Shown here in pieces: positions 54,469 through 63,982 of a stretch of 64,000 bases of DNA. The stretch is from Sulfurovum sp. TSL6 (lineage in GTDB: Bacteria; Campylobacterota; Campylobacteria; Campylobacterales; Sulfurovaceae). The stretch is taken from assembly GCF_019972115.1 (NCBI RefSeq), contig NZ_BPFJ01000003.1, forward strand, positions 390,495 to 454,494, in the 5' to 3' direction. Made by a program: the position numbers and the translations under genes. Every line of letters starts with the position of its first letter. The first letter of the stretch is position 1. The notes beneath the pieces were generated by a model. It had not been told where the DNA came from, ran no database searches, and saw only the letters and a list, made by a program, of their open reading frames with translations.

Positions 54469-56940
54469 TTATTGATTCCCTGTAAGTTTATCTATTATTG
54501 TATCGACATTATGACAAAACTTTCCATTCTTTTCAATAAGAAACAAGTCCCTTACACGTCTTTTAAGCGTATGAATTTTGGCAGTAGCGATGTCAATACC
54601 CATCTCATCAAAGAGTTTGATAACATAAGCAAGCAAACCTTTTTGGTTTTTACAGTTTAGATACATCACTGCATAGGTTTTCGAGTGTTCGCAATCGATC
54701 TTCAGTTCGTCTTTTCCTATAACAGGTACTGTCAGGGTACTCTTTTTTGTCTCATCAAATGAATCACGAAGAATTTCTTTAATATGCAGTACCTCTTCAG
54801 GGTTTACTTTGGTAGAAAAATCGATTTTAAAATATTTAAGATCATCAAAAAGTTTACATATGTCCATATGAACCACCTCAAGTGTTGAAAGTTTCCCTAA
54901 AAGATAAGAAATATTAAATGGTTTTCTGCGAGTCACTTCAATGGTCAAGTAGTTTATATTGCTTATTTTGAACGTATAATCTTCCGTTGTAAAAGCGTTT
55001 TTGGAGATGGAAACTATTTTTTGCAGGCTATAACGTAAAAAGAGTAGATCTGAAGGAATCTGTAATACTTTTTTTTGCTCTATTGGAGTCAATGTTTTGA
55101 ATGCGGCATTCCGTTTGAGTGCCTCTTCTTTTTTGACCCGTTTTGCTGCTTCGTCCAGCCTAGTCTTATTATCCAAAATTTCGAGTGATTGTTGATAAAG
55201 TATTCTGATCAGTCTTGCATTAAATGAATTATATATGTCTTTACCTACACCATTCATATCTGCATAAGTTAGTATATAGATGAGATCCAAAAGTTTCTTA
55301 GTTTGAAAATGTGAGGCAAAATGTAAAACAGTGTTTTCATTGTAAATGTCATCACGTTGGGCTACTTTGCTCATCAATGTATGATATAAAATGAGTGTCT
55401 CACCCATCGCAATATGTTGAGGATCTAAATTCAGTTTCTCTGCAAAAACTTTAAAGAGAGATGCACCGACAAGGTGATGGTCTCTTTCTCGTCCTTTCCC
55501 TGCATCATGCAAGAAAGTGACAATTTTGAGCATGACTTTTTCTTCATCGTTCAGTGCTTCAAAAAGTGCTTTGATGAATGGATCCTCTATATTTTCCAAA
55601 TGATACACACAACGTATCGAGTGCATATCAACTGCAAATTGATGGTATCCGTCAAATTGGGGGAGATTAATCGCTTTTCTCATAGGTGGAATCGTATAGC
55701 CCATGAGTCTTGCATAAGAGAGTACCTTGAGAGTGGAGTGACTGTATGGCTGATGGAAGATACTTTTGATAGTTTTATAGAGCAGTTCATCAGGACGTTC
55801 CGGTTTTTCTGCAGTAATTAACTTTTGTATGAAGGTTGGATGTGCATAAAAAGGCTTTTGTGCATGCGTAGAGAGCTGTTGAAGAAGTGCATTGAAATTT
55901 TGCTTTCCTTTTTTTGGGTAAAGATAGTTTTTTTCAGGATTATCGGCAATATACTCTTGGGTTAAAATATTGAGCCAGATCGTACTATAAAGGCTGATGA
56001 TCTTTAAACTTTCAGTCACTTTTTTAGCACATTTCATTTGACCTCTTTTACCCTCCTCATAGCCAAGTAAACGAGCAATGTCAGGAATAAGTTCAAGACG
56101 TAACTGATCTTCTTTTTTGCCAGCAGTTAAGTGTAAAGCGGAACGTACCCGGAAAAGAAATTCCAATGCGATCCGGAAGGTACGATATTCTTTTTCATCC
56201 ACTACATTAGCAGGAAGATTTTTGATATTATTCACATTATAAAGTATTTTTCCTATCCAGAAAACAAGGTTCGCATCACGAAAACCACCTGATCCATCTT
56301 TAAGGTTTGGCTCCATGGTAAGGGGGAATCTGCGGTGTTGTAATTCTCGTTCTTCTAGTTTAAGTTGTATGAATTCTTTTATATTGTCATGACGAATTTG
56401 AGAGATGGCATTTTGTGTTTCTGTCCAAATAAAAATGGAGCCTTCGATCATACGGGATTCGATCAGTGCTGTTTTGATCGTAATATCGGTTTTAGATACT
56501 TCATAGAGGTCATCAATAGTGTGTACCCTATGTCCTAGTTTTAAGCCTGTATCCCAAAGTATATAGAGTATTTTTTCGATGATCTCTTTTACGTTGTAAG
56601 CAGGTATATCCTTATAGACCAGCATGAGGTCTATATCCGAATGTACACATAGTTGTTCTCTTCCGTAACTTCCCAGTGCGACTAGCCCCAGAGGAATTGA
56701 GTTTTTCATCGGAAGATAATCCCCGAACATATCTCTGGTTGCAACCTTGTAGATGATCTTTAAAATACTGTCTATTTTTTTTGTATGCTTCACAAGAAAA
56801 TCTTTACCTCCTGAAGTGGCAAAAGTTTCTTCAAGTGTATCAAAATAGAGTTTTATATCTTTTTTAAGCACTTTGGCGATCTCGAAATCTGCCGCTTTAT
56901 TATAGAGTAATTCTTCTATTTGTGCTTCAAGTGTATTCAT
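54469..56940 (-). CDS. glnD: [Protein-PII] uridylyltransferase/uridylyl-removing enzyme
   Basis: An 823-aa protein with a nucleotidyltransferase domain (GSYGREQLCVHSDIDLMLVYKD), an HD hydrolase domain (TFLHDAGKGRERDHHLVG) and C-terminal ACT repeats (TVEVTRRKPF-like region and MYLNCKNQKGLLAYV). It modifies PII in response to glutamine. Upstream is GGGGAG at the proper distance from the ATG. It is divergent from mqnE, with 47 bases between them, and drives glmS downstream. Confidence 0.88.
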   Translation of the reverse strand: MNTLEAQIEELLYNKAADFEIAKVLKKDIKLYFDTLEETFATSGGKDFLVKHTKKIDSILKIIYKVATRDMFGDYLPMKNSIPLGLVALGSYGREQLCVHSDIDLMLVYKDIPAYNVKEIIEKILYILWDTGLKLGHRVHTIDDLYEVSKTDITIKTALIESRMIEGSIFIWTETQNAISQIRHDNIKEFIQLKLEERELQHRRFPLTMEPNLKDGSGGFRDANLVFWIGKILYNVNNIKNLPANVVDEKEYRTFRIALEFLFRVRSALHLTAGKKEDQLRLELIPDIARLLGYEEGKRGQMKCAKKVTESLKIISLYSTIWLNILTQEYIADNPEKNYLYPKKGKQNFNALLQQLSTHAQKPFYAHPTFIQKLITAEKPERPDELLYKTIKSIFHQPYSHSTLKVLSYARLMGYTIPPMRKAINLPQFDGYHQFAVDMHSIRCVYHLENIEDPFIKALFEALNDEEKVMLKIVTFLHDAGKGRERDHHLVGASLFKVFAEKLNLDPQHIAMGETLILYHTLMSKVAQRDDIYNENTVLHFASHFQTKKLLDLIYILTYADMNGVGKDIYNSFNARLIRILYQQSLEILDNKTRLDEAAKRVKKEEALKRNAAFKTLTPIEQKKVLQIPSDLLFLRYSLQKIVSISKNAFTTEDYTFKISNINYLTIEVTRRKPFNISYLLGKLSTLEVVHMDICKLFDDLKYFKIDFSTKVNPEEVLHIKEILRDSFDETKKSTLTVPVIGKDELKIDCEHSKTYAVMYLNCKNQKGLLAYVIKLFDEMGIDIATAKIHTLKRRVRDLFLIEKNGKFCHNVDTIIDKLTGNQ

Positions 56941-56967
56941 TTATTACTCCCCATAATGTTATATTGG

Positions 56968-56973
56968 TATAAT
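56968..56973 (+). promoter_or_regulatory. -10 element for mqnE
   Basis: TATAAT in the 47-base gap between glnD and mqnE, 14 bases before the ATG at 56988; leader would be very short. Confidence 0.5.
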
Positions 56974-56987
56974 ACCCAAAAATAACT

Positions 56988-58064
56988 ATGGATGTTCTCA
57001 GAATGGATTTGATACAAAAAGTACGTAACAAAGAGAGACTCACTCAAAAAGAGGGTGAAGCACTTTATGACTTAGATCTCTATACGCTTGGTGAGCTCGC
57101 CGATGAAATTCGTAGAGAGAAATACGGCAACAAAAGCTACTTTAATATAAACCGCCACATAAACCCTACCAATGTGTGTGCAGATGTGTGTAAATTTTGT
57201 GCCTATTCTGCAAGTAGAAAAAATCCAAACCAATACACCATGACACACGAACAGATCTTGGATATTGTAAAAAAATCGGTTCAAAACGGTGCAAAAGAGA
57301 TGCACATTGTCTCCGCACACAATCCTAATGATGGTGTAGAGTGGTATATGGGTGCATTTAGAAAGATCAAAGAAGCGTTTCCTGACCTTCATGTCAAAGC
57401 CATGACAGCAGCAGAAGTAGATTTTCTGACAAGAGAGTATGGATACAGTTACGATGAAGTTCTAGATATGATGATCGAAAATGGCGTCGATTCTATGCCT
57501 GGTGGCGGGGCTGAGATCTTTGATGAAGAGGTACGTGAATATCTGTGTAAAGGAAAAGTGACTTCAGACCAGTGGATAGAGATACACCAAAAATGGCATG
57601 AAAGAGGAAGAGAAAGCAATGCTACTATGCTTTTTGGACATGTGGAAACGCGTGCACACCGTATAGACCATATGATAAGACTCCGTGATCTGCAAGACAA
57701 GACAGGTGGGTTTAATGCGTTTATACCGCTGGTCTACCAAAGAGACAACAATTTCCTCAAAGTGACAGATTTCCCTTCTGGACAAGAAATACTCAAAACC
57801 TATGCCATTTCTCGTATTATGCTTGATAATATTCCTCATATGAAAGCCTATTGGGTGACGGCATCGGTAAATCTGGCACTGATCGCTCAAGAGTTCGGCT
57901 GTGATGATCTGGACGGCACGATAGAAAAGGAGTCCATTCAATCTGCAGCAGGTGCACAGAGCAGTCATGGAATGGATCTGAATGATTTTGTAGCCTTGAT
58001 CAAAAACACCGGCTTCCAACCCATAGAGCGCGACAGTCTTTATCATGAATTAAAAGCCTATTAG
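56988..58064 (+). CDS. mqnE: Aminofutalosine synthase
   Basis: A radical-SAM enzyme of the futalosine menaquinone pathway, present in Campylobacterota. The CxxxCxxC cluster is C64, C68 and C71 (NVCADVCKFCAYS). MqnE-type blocks are MPGGGAEIFDEEVREYLC, SNATMLFGHVETRAHRIDH and the late QSAAGAQSSHGMD. It is 358 aa with either ATG 56988 or 57003; neither has a good Shine-Dalgarno. Two following genes start within two bases of the previous stops. Confidence 0.92.
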   Translation: MDVLRMDLIQKVRNKERLTQKEGEALYDLDLYTLGELADEIRREKYGNKSYFNINRHINPTNVCADVCKFCAYSASRKNPNQYTMTHEQILDIVKKSVQNGAKEMHIVSAHNPNDGVEWYMGAFRKIKEAFPDLHVKAMTAAEVDFLTREYGYSYDEVLDMMIENGVDSMPGGGAEIFDEEVREYLCKGKVTSDQWIEIHQKWHERGRESNATMLFGHVETRAHRIDHMIRLRDLQDKTGGFNAFIPLVYQRDNNFLKVTDFPSGQEILKTYAISRIMLDNIPHMKAYWVTASVNLALIAQEFGCDDLDGTIEKESIQSAAGAQSSHGMDLNDFVALIKNTGFQPIERDSLYHELKAY

Positions 58065-58065
58065 T

Positions 58066-58518
58066 ATGGAAAAACGCTATTATCCCTATGAAGATTTTTT
58101 AGCGGATACAAACGCTTTGGCTCAAAAGATCGACTGGGAGTTTGACACTATTATCGCGATCGCCAGAGGAGGGCTCTCTTTAGGCCATCTGTTTGGTGAA
58201 TATTACAATATCCGAGAAGTCTACAGTATCAACACCATTGGGTATGAAGATACCGTCAAATTAGAGCAGGTTAAAGTGTTTAATGTTCCAGAGTTGTCAG
58301 GGGCTAAAAACGTACTTATCGTGGATGATATCGTAGACAGTGGTGATACGATGATAGAAGTGCTGAAGGTCCTGCATCAAGCGTATCCTACTGTGAACTT
58401 TAAAACAGCTTCGCTTTTTTATAAGAAAAGTGCTAAAATAGTCCCCAATTGGTATGTACAAGAAGCCGATAGATGGATTGAGTTTTTTTGGTCTGTTGAT
58501 TTAAATAGGAAGAAATAA
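58066..58518 (+). CDS. Phosphoribosyltransferase (xanthine/hypoxanthine-type)
   Basis: A type-I PRTase of 150 aa with the PRPP loop VLIVDDIVDSGDTM and the N-terminal AIARGGLSLGHLF. It resembles the Gpt/Hpt-like purine salvage enzymes in this group. Base preference cannot be fixed from the sequence. It starts one base after the mqnE stop and ends directly at the amidotransferase start. Confidence 0.85.
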   Translation: MEKRYYPYEDFLADTNALAQKIDWEFDTIIAIARGGLSLGHLFGEYYNIREVYSINTIGYEDTVKLEQVKVFNVPELSGAKNVLIVDDIVDSGDTMIEVLKVLHQAYPTVNFKTASLFYKKSAKIVPNWYVQEADRWIEFFWSVDLNRKK

Positions 58519-59088
58519 ATGGTATTAATGATAGACAATTATGACAGCTTTACTTACAATGTAGTACAGTATTGTAGAGAACTTGGTGCAGACTTAAAGG
58601 TCATACGTAATGATGAAATGACGATAGACGAGATTAAAGCATTACATCCCGATAAGATCATTCTTTCACCTGGCCCTTCCACCCCTGATGATGCAGGAGT
58701 GACACTCGATGTGATCAAAGAATTTGCAGATACTACGCCTATTTTTGGTATCTGTTTAGGGCATCAGAGTATTGCACAGGCGTTTGGCGGAGATGTGATA
58801 AGAGCAAAAAATATGATGCACGGAAAAACGTCCCAAATCGTGGTAGATGCAGAGACACCTATTTTTAAAGATCTGCCTCATGAGTTCAGGGCTACACGGT
58901 ATCACTCTTTAACGGTTAAAAAAGAGACGTTACCTGATACGGTCATCGCAACATCGCACAGTACAGATGATGATGAGATCATGTCATTGCAGATCAAAGA
59001 TAAACCTATTTACGGTGTGCAGTTTCATCCTGAATCCATTATGAGTGAATATGGGCATGAAATGTTAGATAATTTTTTAAAACTCTAA
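58519..59088 (+). CDS. trpG/pabA: Glutamine amidotransferase, anthranilate/aminodeoxychorismate synthase component II
   Basis: Class-I amidotransferase: NYDSFTYNVVQY at the N-terminus, nucleophile Cys in GICLGHQSIAQAFGG, and the His/Glu in QFHPESIMSE. It supplies ammonia to TrpE or PabB. The 189 aa length fits. Whether it serves tryptophan, folate or both is open because trpE/pabB is not in the window. It abuts the phosphoribosyltransferase with no gap. Confidence 0.85.
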   Translation: MVLMIDNYDSFTYNVVQYCRELGADLKVIRNDEMTIDEIKALHPDKIILSPGPSTPDDAGVTLDVIKEFADTTPIFGICLGHQSIAQAFGGDVIRAKNMMHGKTSQIVVDAETPIFKDLPHEFRATRYHSLTVKKETLPDTVIATSHSTDDDEIMSLQIKDKPIYGVQFHPESIMSEYGHEMLDNFLKL

Positions 59089-59097
59089 GATCCCAGA

Positions 59098-60180
59098 ATG
59101 AAAAAACAGCATTTCTTCTTAGCATTCATTTTTTATGCTATCGCTGTTTTTTACCTTGCAACAACCACGCCTATCAGTCCGCATGAGGCCAAGATACTCT
59201 ATACTTCAGATGACATCGTAGGGTCTTTGATGAGGTGGGGGGAAAGTTTTGATGCCGGGTTTATAGGCTTAAGGGCTTTTTTTCTCTTTTTCGGATTTCT
59301 GACTATTGGCCTTTTTTATGCACTCAGCCGACGTCATTTTGAAAAAACCAAAGATGTCTATCTTTCGACATTGATCTTTATGCTTTTACCTGGTATCCTC
59401 ACTGCAACCACTTTGGTTAATGTCGCTATTATTGTATTACCGCTTGTGTTACTTTTTGTATTACTTCATGAGAAGGGCCATTATCTTTTACTCCCTCCGA
59501 TCATGCTTGCTCTCTTTTTCATTCATGAAGCTTCCATCATTTTCTTTGTTGCCGTTTTGTTTTATGCCGTGATGCACAAAGAGAAACAATTGGCTATTTT
59601 TTCACTTAGTTTTCTATTGGCTTTTATTTATTTGGCTAAAGGTATAGAGATAGGGGGAAGCCCTTCCGGGCACTTCGTGGAGATATTTGGATTGTATGCA
59701 ACGGTTTTTTCACCTTTACTGTTTCTCTATTTTTTCTTCGCAATGTATAGAATTTTGCTTAGAGGAGAAAAAACACTTGTATGGTACATCTCTTTTACTG
59801 CACTGGCTTTTTCTTTACTTCTGTCCATTAGGCAGCGTGTATATATCACTGATTTCGCTCCTTATGTGATGATCGCTATCGTGCTTATGTTGGATGTTTT
59901 TAATCATGCCATAGGCGTACGTTTACCACAGTTTCAGAAACGCTATAAACAAGGTTTTAGAATAGTGATGGCATTCCTTGTATTAAGTGTTCTTGTCATA
60001 GTAGGACATAAAGCACTATACTTGATCTTGAAAGATCCTAAACGACATTTTGCAGATCGTATATACAAACCCTATCTGCTGGCAGAGAAGTTAAAATCTC
60101 AGGGCATCGAGTGTTACGATGGGGCACATGGAAGAGAACGTTATCAGTTAAGATATTATGACATACCACCCTGTTCGTAA
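59098..60180 (+). CDS. Integral membrane protein, possible glycosyltransferase-39-like
   Basis: About nine or ten transmembrane helices in 360 aa. After the first helix a periplasmic loop has TTPISPHEAKILYTSDD, which resembles the acidic motif of PMT/ArnT-type lipid-linked glycosyltransferases; FALSRRHF-like text follows the second helix. The final 60 residues, after the last helix, are soluble and end with two Cys (ECYDGAHGRER, PPCS). The assignment is tentative: only topology and one loop support it. Confidence 0.55.
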   Translation: MKKQHFFLAFIFYAIAVFYLATTTPISPHEAKILYTSDDIVGSLMRWGESFDAGFIGLRAFFLFFGFLTIGLFYALSRRHFEKTKDVYLSTLIFMLLPGILTATTLVNVAIIVLPLVLLFVLLHEKGHYLLLPPIMLALFFIHEASIIFFVAVLFYAVMHKEKQLAIFSLSFLLAFIYLAKGIEIGGSPSGHFVEIFGLYATVFSPLLFLYFFFAMYRILLRGEKTLVWYISFTALAFSLLLSIRQRVYITDFAPYVMIAIVLMLDVFNHAIGVRLPQFQKRYKQGFRIVMAFLVLSVLVIVGHKALYLILKDPKRHFADRIYKPYLLAEKLKSQGIECYDGAHGRERYQLRYYDIPPCS

Positions 60181-60315
60181 GTAAGTACCCAACACCCTTG
60201 AAAACTGTTTCTAAAATACACAATATTTTTTTTATACTTATAGTTTATATTACTTTTACGAAAGTTAAATTTATCTAATGCTAGACTATCAAGAACTAAA
60301 CTAAAGGAGAACTCG

Positions 60316-61653
60316 ATGGCTCAAAAGGCGATTAGAGAGTATGACGCAAAGTCAATTCTAGCAAAACATTGGGATAAGTATTTCCCAGATTTTACTTATG
60401 CATATCAAACTGTAATGGTCCAAAATGGATCTGAACTAGCAGAAGCTGCAAAAGAGAACACATGGTTAAACGAAAAAGCATTGGTTGCAAAACCAGATAT
60501 GCTTTTTGGTAAAAGAGGTAAAAATGATTTGGTACTTTTCAAAGATGCTAAACCAGGTGATGTTTCATTAGCAAAAGCAATCAGCTGGATCGATGAAAAA
60601 TCAAGCAGTGAGCAATCAGTGTACTTCTCATTTGACGGTGATACACCAACAGGTGAACCATCAGTGGATATGCTGACACACTTTATTGTAGAGCCATTTA
60701 CTCCACACTCACAAGAAGAAGAGTATTATATCTCTGCTACATGTGTAGGTGATGATGATATGCTTTATATGTCTGCCGAAGGTGGAATGGAAGTTGAAGA
60801 GGGTTGGGAAGAGAAAGTAACTGAAGTTGCTTTTAAGATCACAGATACTGAAGAGCAGATCGCTGAAAGAATCAGAGCGAATGTTCCTGCTGATGTTGCT
60901 GAGAAAGATAAAGCAGCCTTTGCTGAATTTGCTATCGGTTTCTTCAAAGCATATAGAGAATTAAACTTCGCATACCTTGAGATCAACCCTTTTGTAATGC
61001 AAGGTAACAAGATCGAGCTTCTTGACATGGTTGCAAAACTAGATGATACTGCCGGATTTATGATGGTAGATGCATGGGGTGATGTTGAGTATCCAACTGC
61101 ATTCGGTATGGAAGAGAAATCTCCGGAAGTATTGGCTGTGGAAGAAGCAGATGCTAAGACAGGTGCTTCACTTAAGTTGACACTCCTTAAACCAGAAGCT
61201 AGAATCTGGACAATGGTTGCCGGTGGTGGTGCTTCAGTTGTTTATGCTGATACTATTGCTGACCTTGCAGGAATCGAAGATCTTGCGAACTACGGTGAGT
61301 ATTCAGGTGGACCAACAACAGGTGAGACTAAGTTCTATGCAGAAACACTTTTTGATCTTATGACAAGAGAAAAAGATGCACAGGGTAGAGATAAGATCCT
61401 TATCATTGGTGGAGCGATCGCTAACTTTACAGATGTTGCTAAAACATTTACAGGTATTATCCAGGCATTTGAAGAGTATGCAGATAAACTAAAAGAAGTT
61501 GGTGTAAAGATCTATGTTAGACGTGGTGGACCAAACTACGAAAAAGGTCTTAAAGACATTAAAGAAGCAGCAGATAGACTAGGTCTATGGATAGATGTAT
61601 ACGGACCAGAGACGCACGTAACTGATATCGTTAGAATGGCAGTAGAGGCATAA
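60316..61653 (+). CDS. aclB: ATP-citrate lyase beta (ATP-grasp) subunit
   Basis: With AclA it cleaves citrate to acetyl-CoA and oxaloacetate using ATP and CoA, the step that closes the reverse TCA cycle. The 445-aa subunit resembles the succinyl-CoA synthetase beta subunit. It shows ATP-grasp features: AKPDMLFGKRGK, DMVAKLDDTAGF and the late VYADTIADLAGI, GGPTTGETKFYAETLF and RRGGPNYEKGL. It has AAAGGAGAA before the ATG at 60316 and lies 9 bases before aclA. Naming follows the Campylobacterota convention of aclB first. Confidence 0.95.
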   Translation: MAQKAIREYDAKSILAKHWDKYFPDFTYAYQTVMVQNGSELAEAAKENTWLNEKALVAKPDMLFGKRGKNDLVLFKDAKPGDVSLAKAISWIDEKSSSEQSVYFSFDGDTPTGEPSVDMLTHFIVEPFTPHSQEEEYYISATCVGDDDMLYMSAEGGMEVEEGWEEKVTEVAFKITDTEEQIAERIRANVPADVAEKDKAAFAEFAIGFFKAYRELNFAYLEINPFVMQGNKIELLDMVAKLDDTAGFMMVDAWGDVEYPTAFGMEEKSPEVLAVEEADAKTGASLKLTLLKPEARIWTMVAGGGASVVYADTIADLAGIEDLANYGEYSGGPTTGETKFYAETLFDLMTREKDAQGRDKILIIGGAIANFTDVAKTFTGIIQAFEEYADKLKEVGVKIYVRRGGPNYEKGLKDIKEAADRLGLWIDVYGPETHVTDIVRMAVEA

Positions 61654-61662
61654 GGAGAGAAG

Positions 61663-63465
61663 ATGGCACAATTATTTACTAGAGATACACAGGCTATTTT
61701 TTGGAACAACAATAAAACAGCGATCCAAAGAATGTTAGACTATGATTACACAATTAAAAGAGAGAAACCTTCAGTAGCAGCAATCGTTGCTCCAACTGCA
61801 TCTGGAAAATTTGAGAAATTCTTCTATGGTGCAGACGAAGTGATGATCCCTACTTATAAAAGTACTGCAGAAGCAAAAGCTGCTCAGCCTCAAGCTGATG
61901 TACTTTTGAACTTTGCATCATTCAGAACAGCATATGATGTAACTATGGAAGCATTGGAGATCGGTGGATTCAACACGATCATGATCACAGCAGAAGGTAT
62001 CCCTGAGAGACTTGCACGTGGTATGAATCAAGCTGCACGTGAAGCAGGTGTTGTTGTTATCGGACCTGCTACAGTTGGTGGTATCGTTCCTGGTGCATTC
62101 AAAATTGCTAACGTTGGTGGTACGATCGAGAACATCGTTAACTCTAAACTTCACAGAGCAGGTTCATGTGGTCTTGTAACAAGATCAGGTGGTCTTTTCA
62201 ACGAGCTTTCTAACATCATTGCTATCAATGCTGATGGTATTGCAGAAGGTGTAGCGATCGGTGGAGACAGATTTGTTGGTTCAGTATTTATCGACAACCT
62301 TCTTAGAATGGAAGAGAACCCAGATGTAAAATACATGATCCTTCTTGGTGAAGTAGGTGGAACAGAAGAGTACAAAGTGATCGATGCTGTTAAATCAGGT
62401 AAGATCACTAAACCGATCATTGCATGGTGTATCGGTACGATCGCTAAGTACTATGATTCAGGTGTTCAATTCGGTCATGCAGGTGCATCTGCAAATGCTG
62501 AGCGTGAAACAGCTGAAGCGAAAAACAAAGCGATGGCTGAAGCAGGTATTCATGTACCTGCAACATTCAATGACCTTCCTGCAAAGATCAGAGAAGTATT
62601 TGAATCTCTTAACATCCCTGCTATTCCTGAGCCGGAGATCAATGTGGTTCCAAAAGTAAGAAGAAGCAAGCAGTTCATCTGTACTATCTCTGATGACAGA
62701 GGTGATGAAGCAACTTACGCTGGATTCCCTATCTCTTCAGTGGCAACTCCAGATACTGGTAAAGGTATCGGTGATGTGGTATCACTTCTATGGTTCAAAA
62801 AACAGTATCCAGAGTGGGCAACACAGTTCATTGAAACTGTGATGAAAACAGTTGCAGACCATGGTCCAGCTGTATCTGGTGCACACAATGCAAAAGTAAC
62901 TGCTAGAGCTGGTAAATCAGTAGTTGAAGCACTTGTAACAGGTCTTCTTACGATTGGACCAAGATTTGGTGGTGCGATCGATGGTGCAGCACAGTACTTC
63001 AAGCATGCAGATGACAACGACATGACGCCAAAAGAGTTCTTGAACTATATGAAAGGTGAGGGTGTGCCAATTCCAGGAATCGGACACAGAATTAAGTCTC
63101 TTAAAAACCCTGACTTGAGAGTTAAAGGACTTATGGACTTCGCAGCTGAGCATTTCCCAGCTACACCACTACTTGACTATGCAAGAACAGTTGAAGCACT
63201 AACAACATCTAAGAAAGAGAACCTCATTCTTAACGTTGATGGTACTATCGGTATCCTTATGGTTGATATGTGGAGAGCACTTGGTTACTCTGAAGAAGAG
63301 ATCAATGAGTTTATCGCTTCAGGTACACTCAATGCATTCTTTATCGTAGGTAGATCTATCGGGTTCATCGGTCATATTCTTGATGAGAAGAGACTTGCTA
63401 TGCCTATGTATAGACACCCAATGGATGACATCCTTTACGATGTTCCAGTGGCAGAAAAAATCTAA
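61663..63465 (+). CDS. aclA: ATP-citrate lyase alpha subunit (citryl-CoA lyase domain)
   Basis: A CoA-ligase part (residues 1-330) has the phosphohistidine H272 in QFGHAGASANAE. A citrate-synthase-like domain follows with PGIGHRIKSLKNPDLRV and GFIGHILDEKRL. At 600 aa it is full length for the two-subunit enzyme. The operon has no further gene; the hairpin at 63487 follows. Together with malic enzyme it supports autotrophy by the reverse TCA cycle. Confidence 0.96.
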   Translation: MAQLFTRDTQAIFWNNNKTAIQRMLDYDYTIKREKPSVAAIVAPTASGKFEKFFYGADEVMIPTYKSTAEAKAAQPQADVLLNFASFRTAYDVTMEALEIGGFNTIMITAEGIPERLARGMNQAAREAGVVVIGPATVGGIVPGAFKIANVGGTIENIVNSKLHRAGSCGLVTRSGGLFNELSNIIAINADGIAEGVAIGGDRFVGSVFIDNLLRMEENPDVKYMILLGEVGGTEEYKVIDAVKSGKITKPIIAWCIGTIAKYYDSGVQFGHAGASANAERETAEAKNKAMAEAGIHVPATFNDLPAKIREVFESLNIPAIPEPEINVVPKVRRSKQFICTISDDRGDEATYAGFPISSVATPDTGKGIGDVVSLLWFKKQYPEWATQFIETVMKTVADHGPAVSGAHNAKVTARAGKSVVEALVTGLLTIGPRFGGAIDGAAQYFKHADDNDMTPKEFLNYMKGEGVPIPGIGHRIKSLKNPDLRVKGLMDFAAEHFPATPLLDYARTVEALTTSKKENLILNVDGTIGILMVDMWRALGYSEEEINEFIASGTLNAFFIVGRSIGFIGHILDEKRLAMPMYRHPMDDILYDVPVAEKI

Positions 63466-63486
63466 TTTTTTTACTTCACAGACTCT

Positions 63487-63517
63487 TTGACTGAACGGCT
63501 TTGTTGCGTTCAGTCAA
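63487..63517 (+). terminator. Perfect 11-bp hairpin after aclA, second copy of the mrp hairpin
   Basis: TTGACTGAACG (63487-63497) pairs perfectly with CGTTCAGTCAA (63507-63517), loop GCTTTGTTG. The 3' arm and loop match those at 36592 except A for G, compensated in the other arm. Like that copy, a run of T residues precedes it. Confidence 0.65.
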
Positions 63518-63953
63518 CTACTGTTTAGTAGGACATCTCTCTACACAAATCCTTATAAATCAAAAAAAGTTCAATGTTTTATATATGAGTAAAAATCTCA
63601 TTTAGATTTTCTAGATCATTCTACGAAAAACAAAAATCTATGTAGAATCTTTCCTTTCCTTTCTATTTTAATCATCTCATTTAGATAAATAAGCATGAAA
63701 TTTTCTTTTTTTACTAAAAAATAATTTCAATTTTTCAATTTTTTTCTCATTTTAGCATCCTATATATTTCTATTATAAAAGTAATCATATAGGCTAAAAT
63801 TATACTGATTTCTTTTCTGAATTCTCATACTAAAGTGCTGTAGGGCACTGGAAGAAAATTGAGCCATAATAAGCGTGTATTTAGTAAATTTTCCTTATAT
63901 AATGTAAGTAAAAAAAGAATTTCAAGAAATTTTCATATTTTCGCGAAAAACCC

Positions 63954-63982
63954 TTGACAAGGATAAAGTTCGGTGCTATAAT
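63954..63982 (+). promoter_or_regulatory. Consensus sigma70 promoter at the right edge
   Basis: TTGACA (63954-63959), 17 bases, TATAAT (63977-63982): both boxes and the spacing are ideal. ACGCG follows where stringent promoters have GC-rich discriminators. A further TATAAT at 63898-63903 may be an upstream tandem promoter. The downstream gene lies outside the window; rRNA or tRNA is likely. Confidence 0.8.

Noticed and set aside
57564..58046. 160-codon open frame on the minus strand inside mqnE
   Set aside because: Antisense to a complete radical-SAM gene; no supporting motif.
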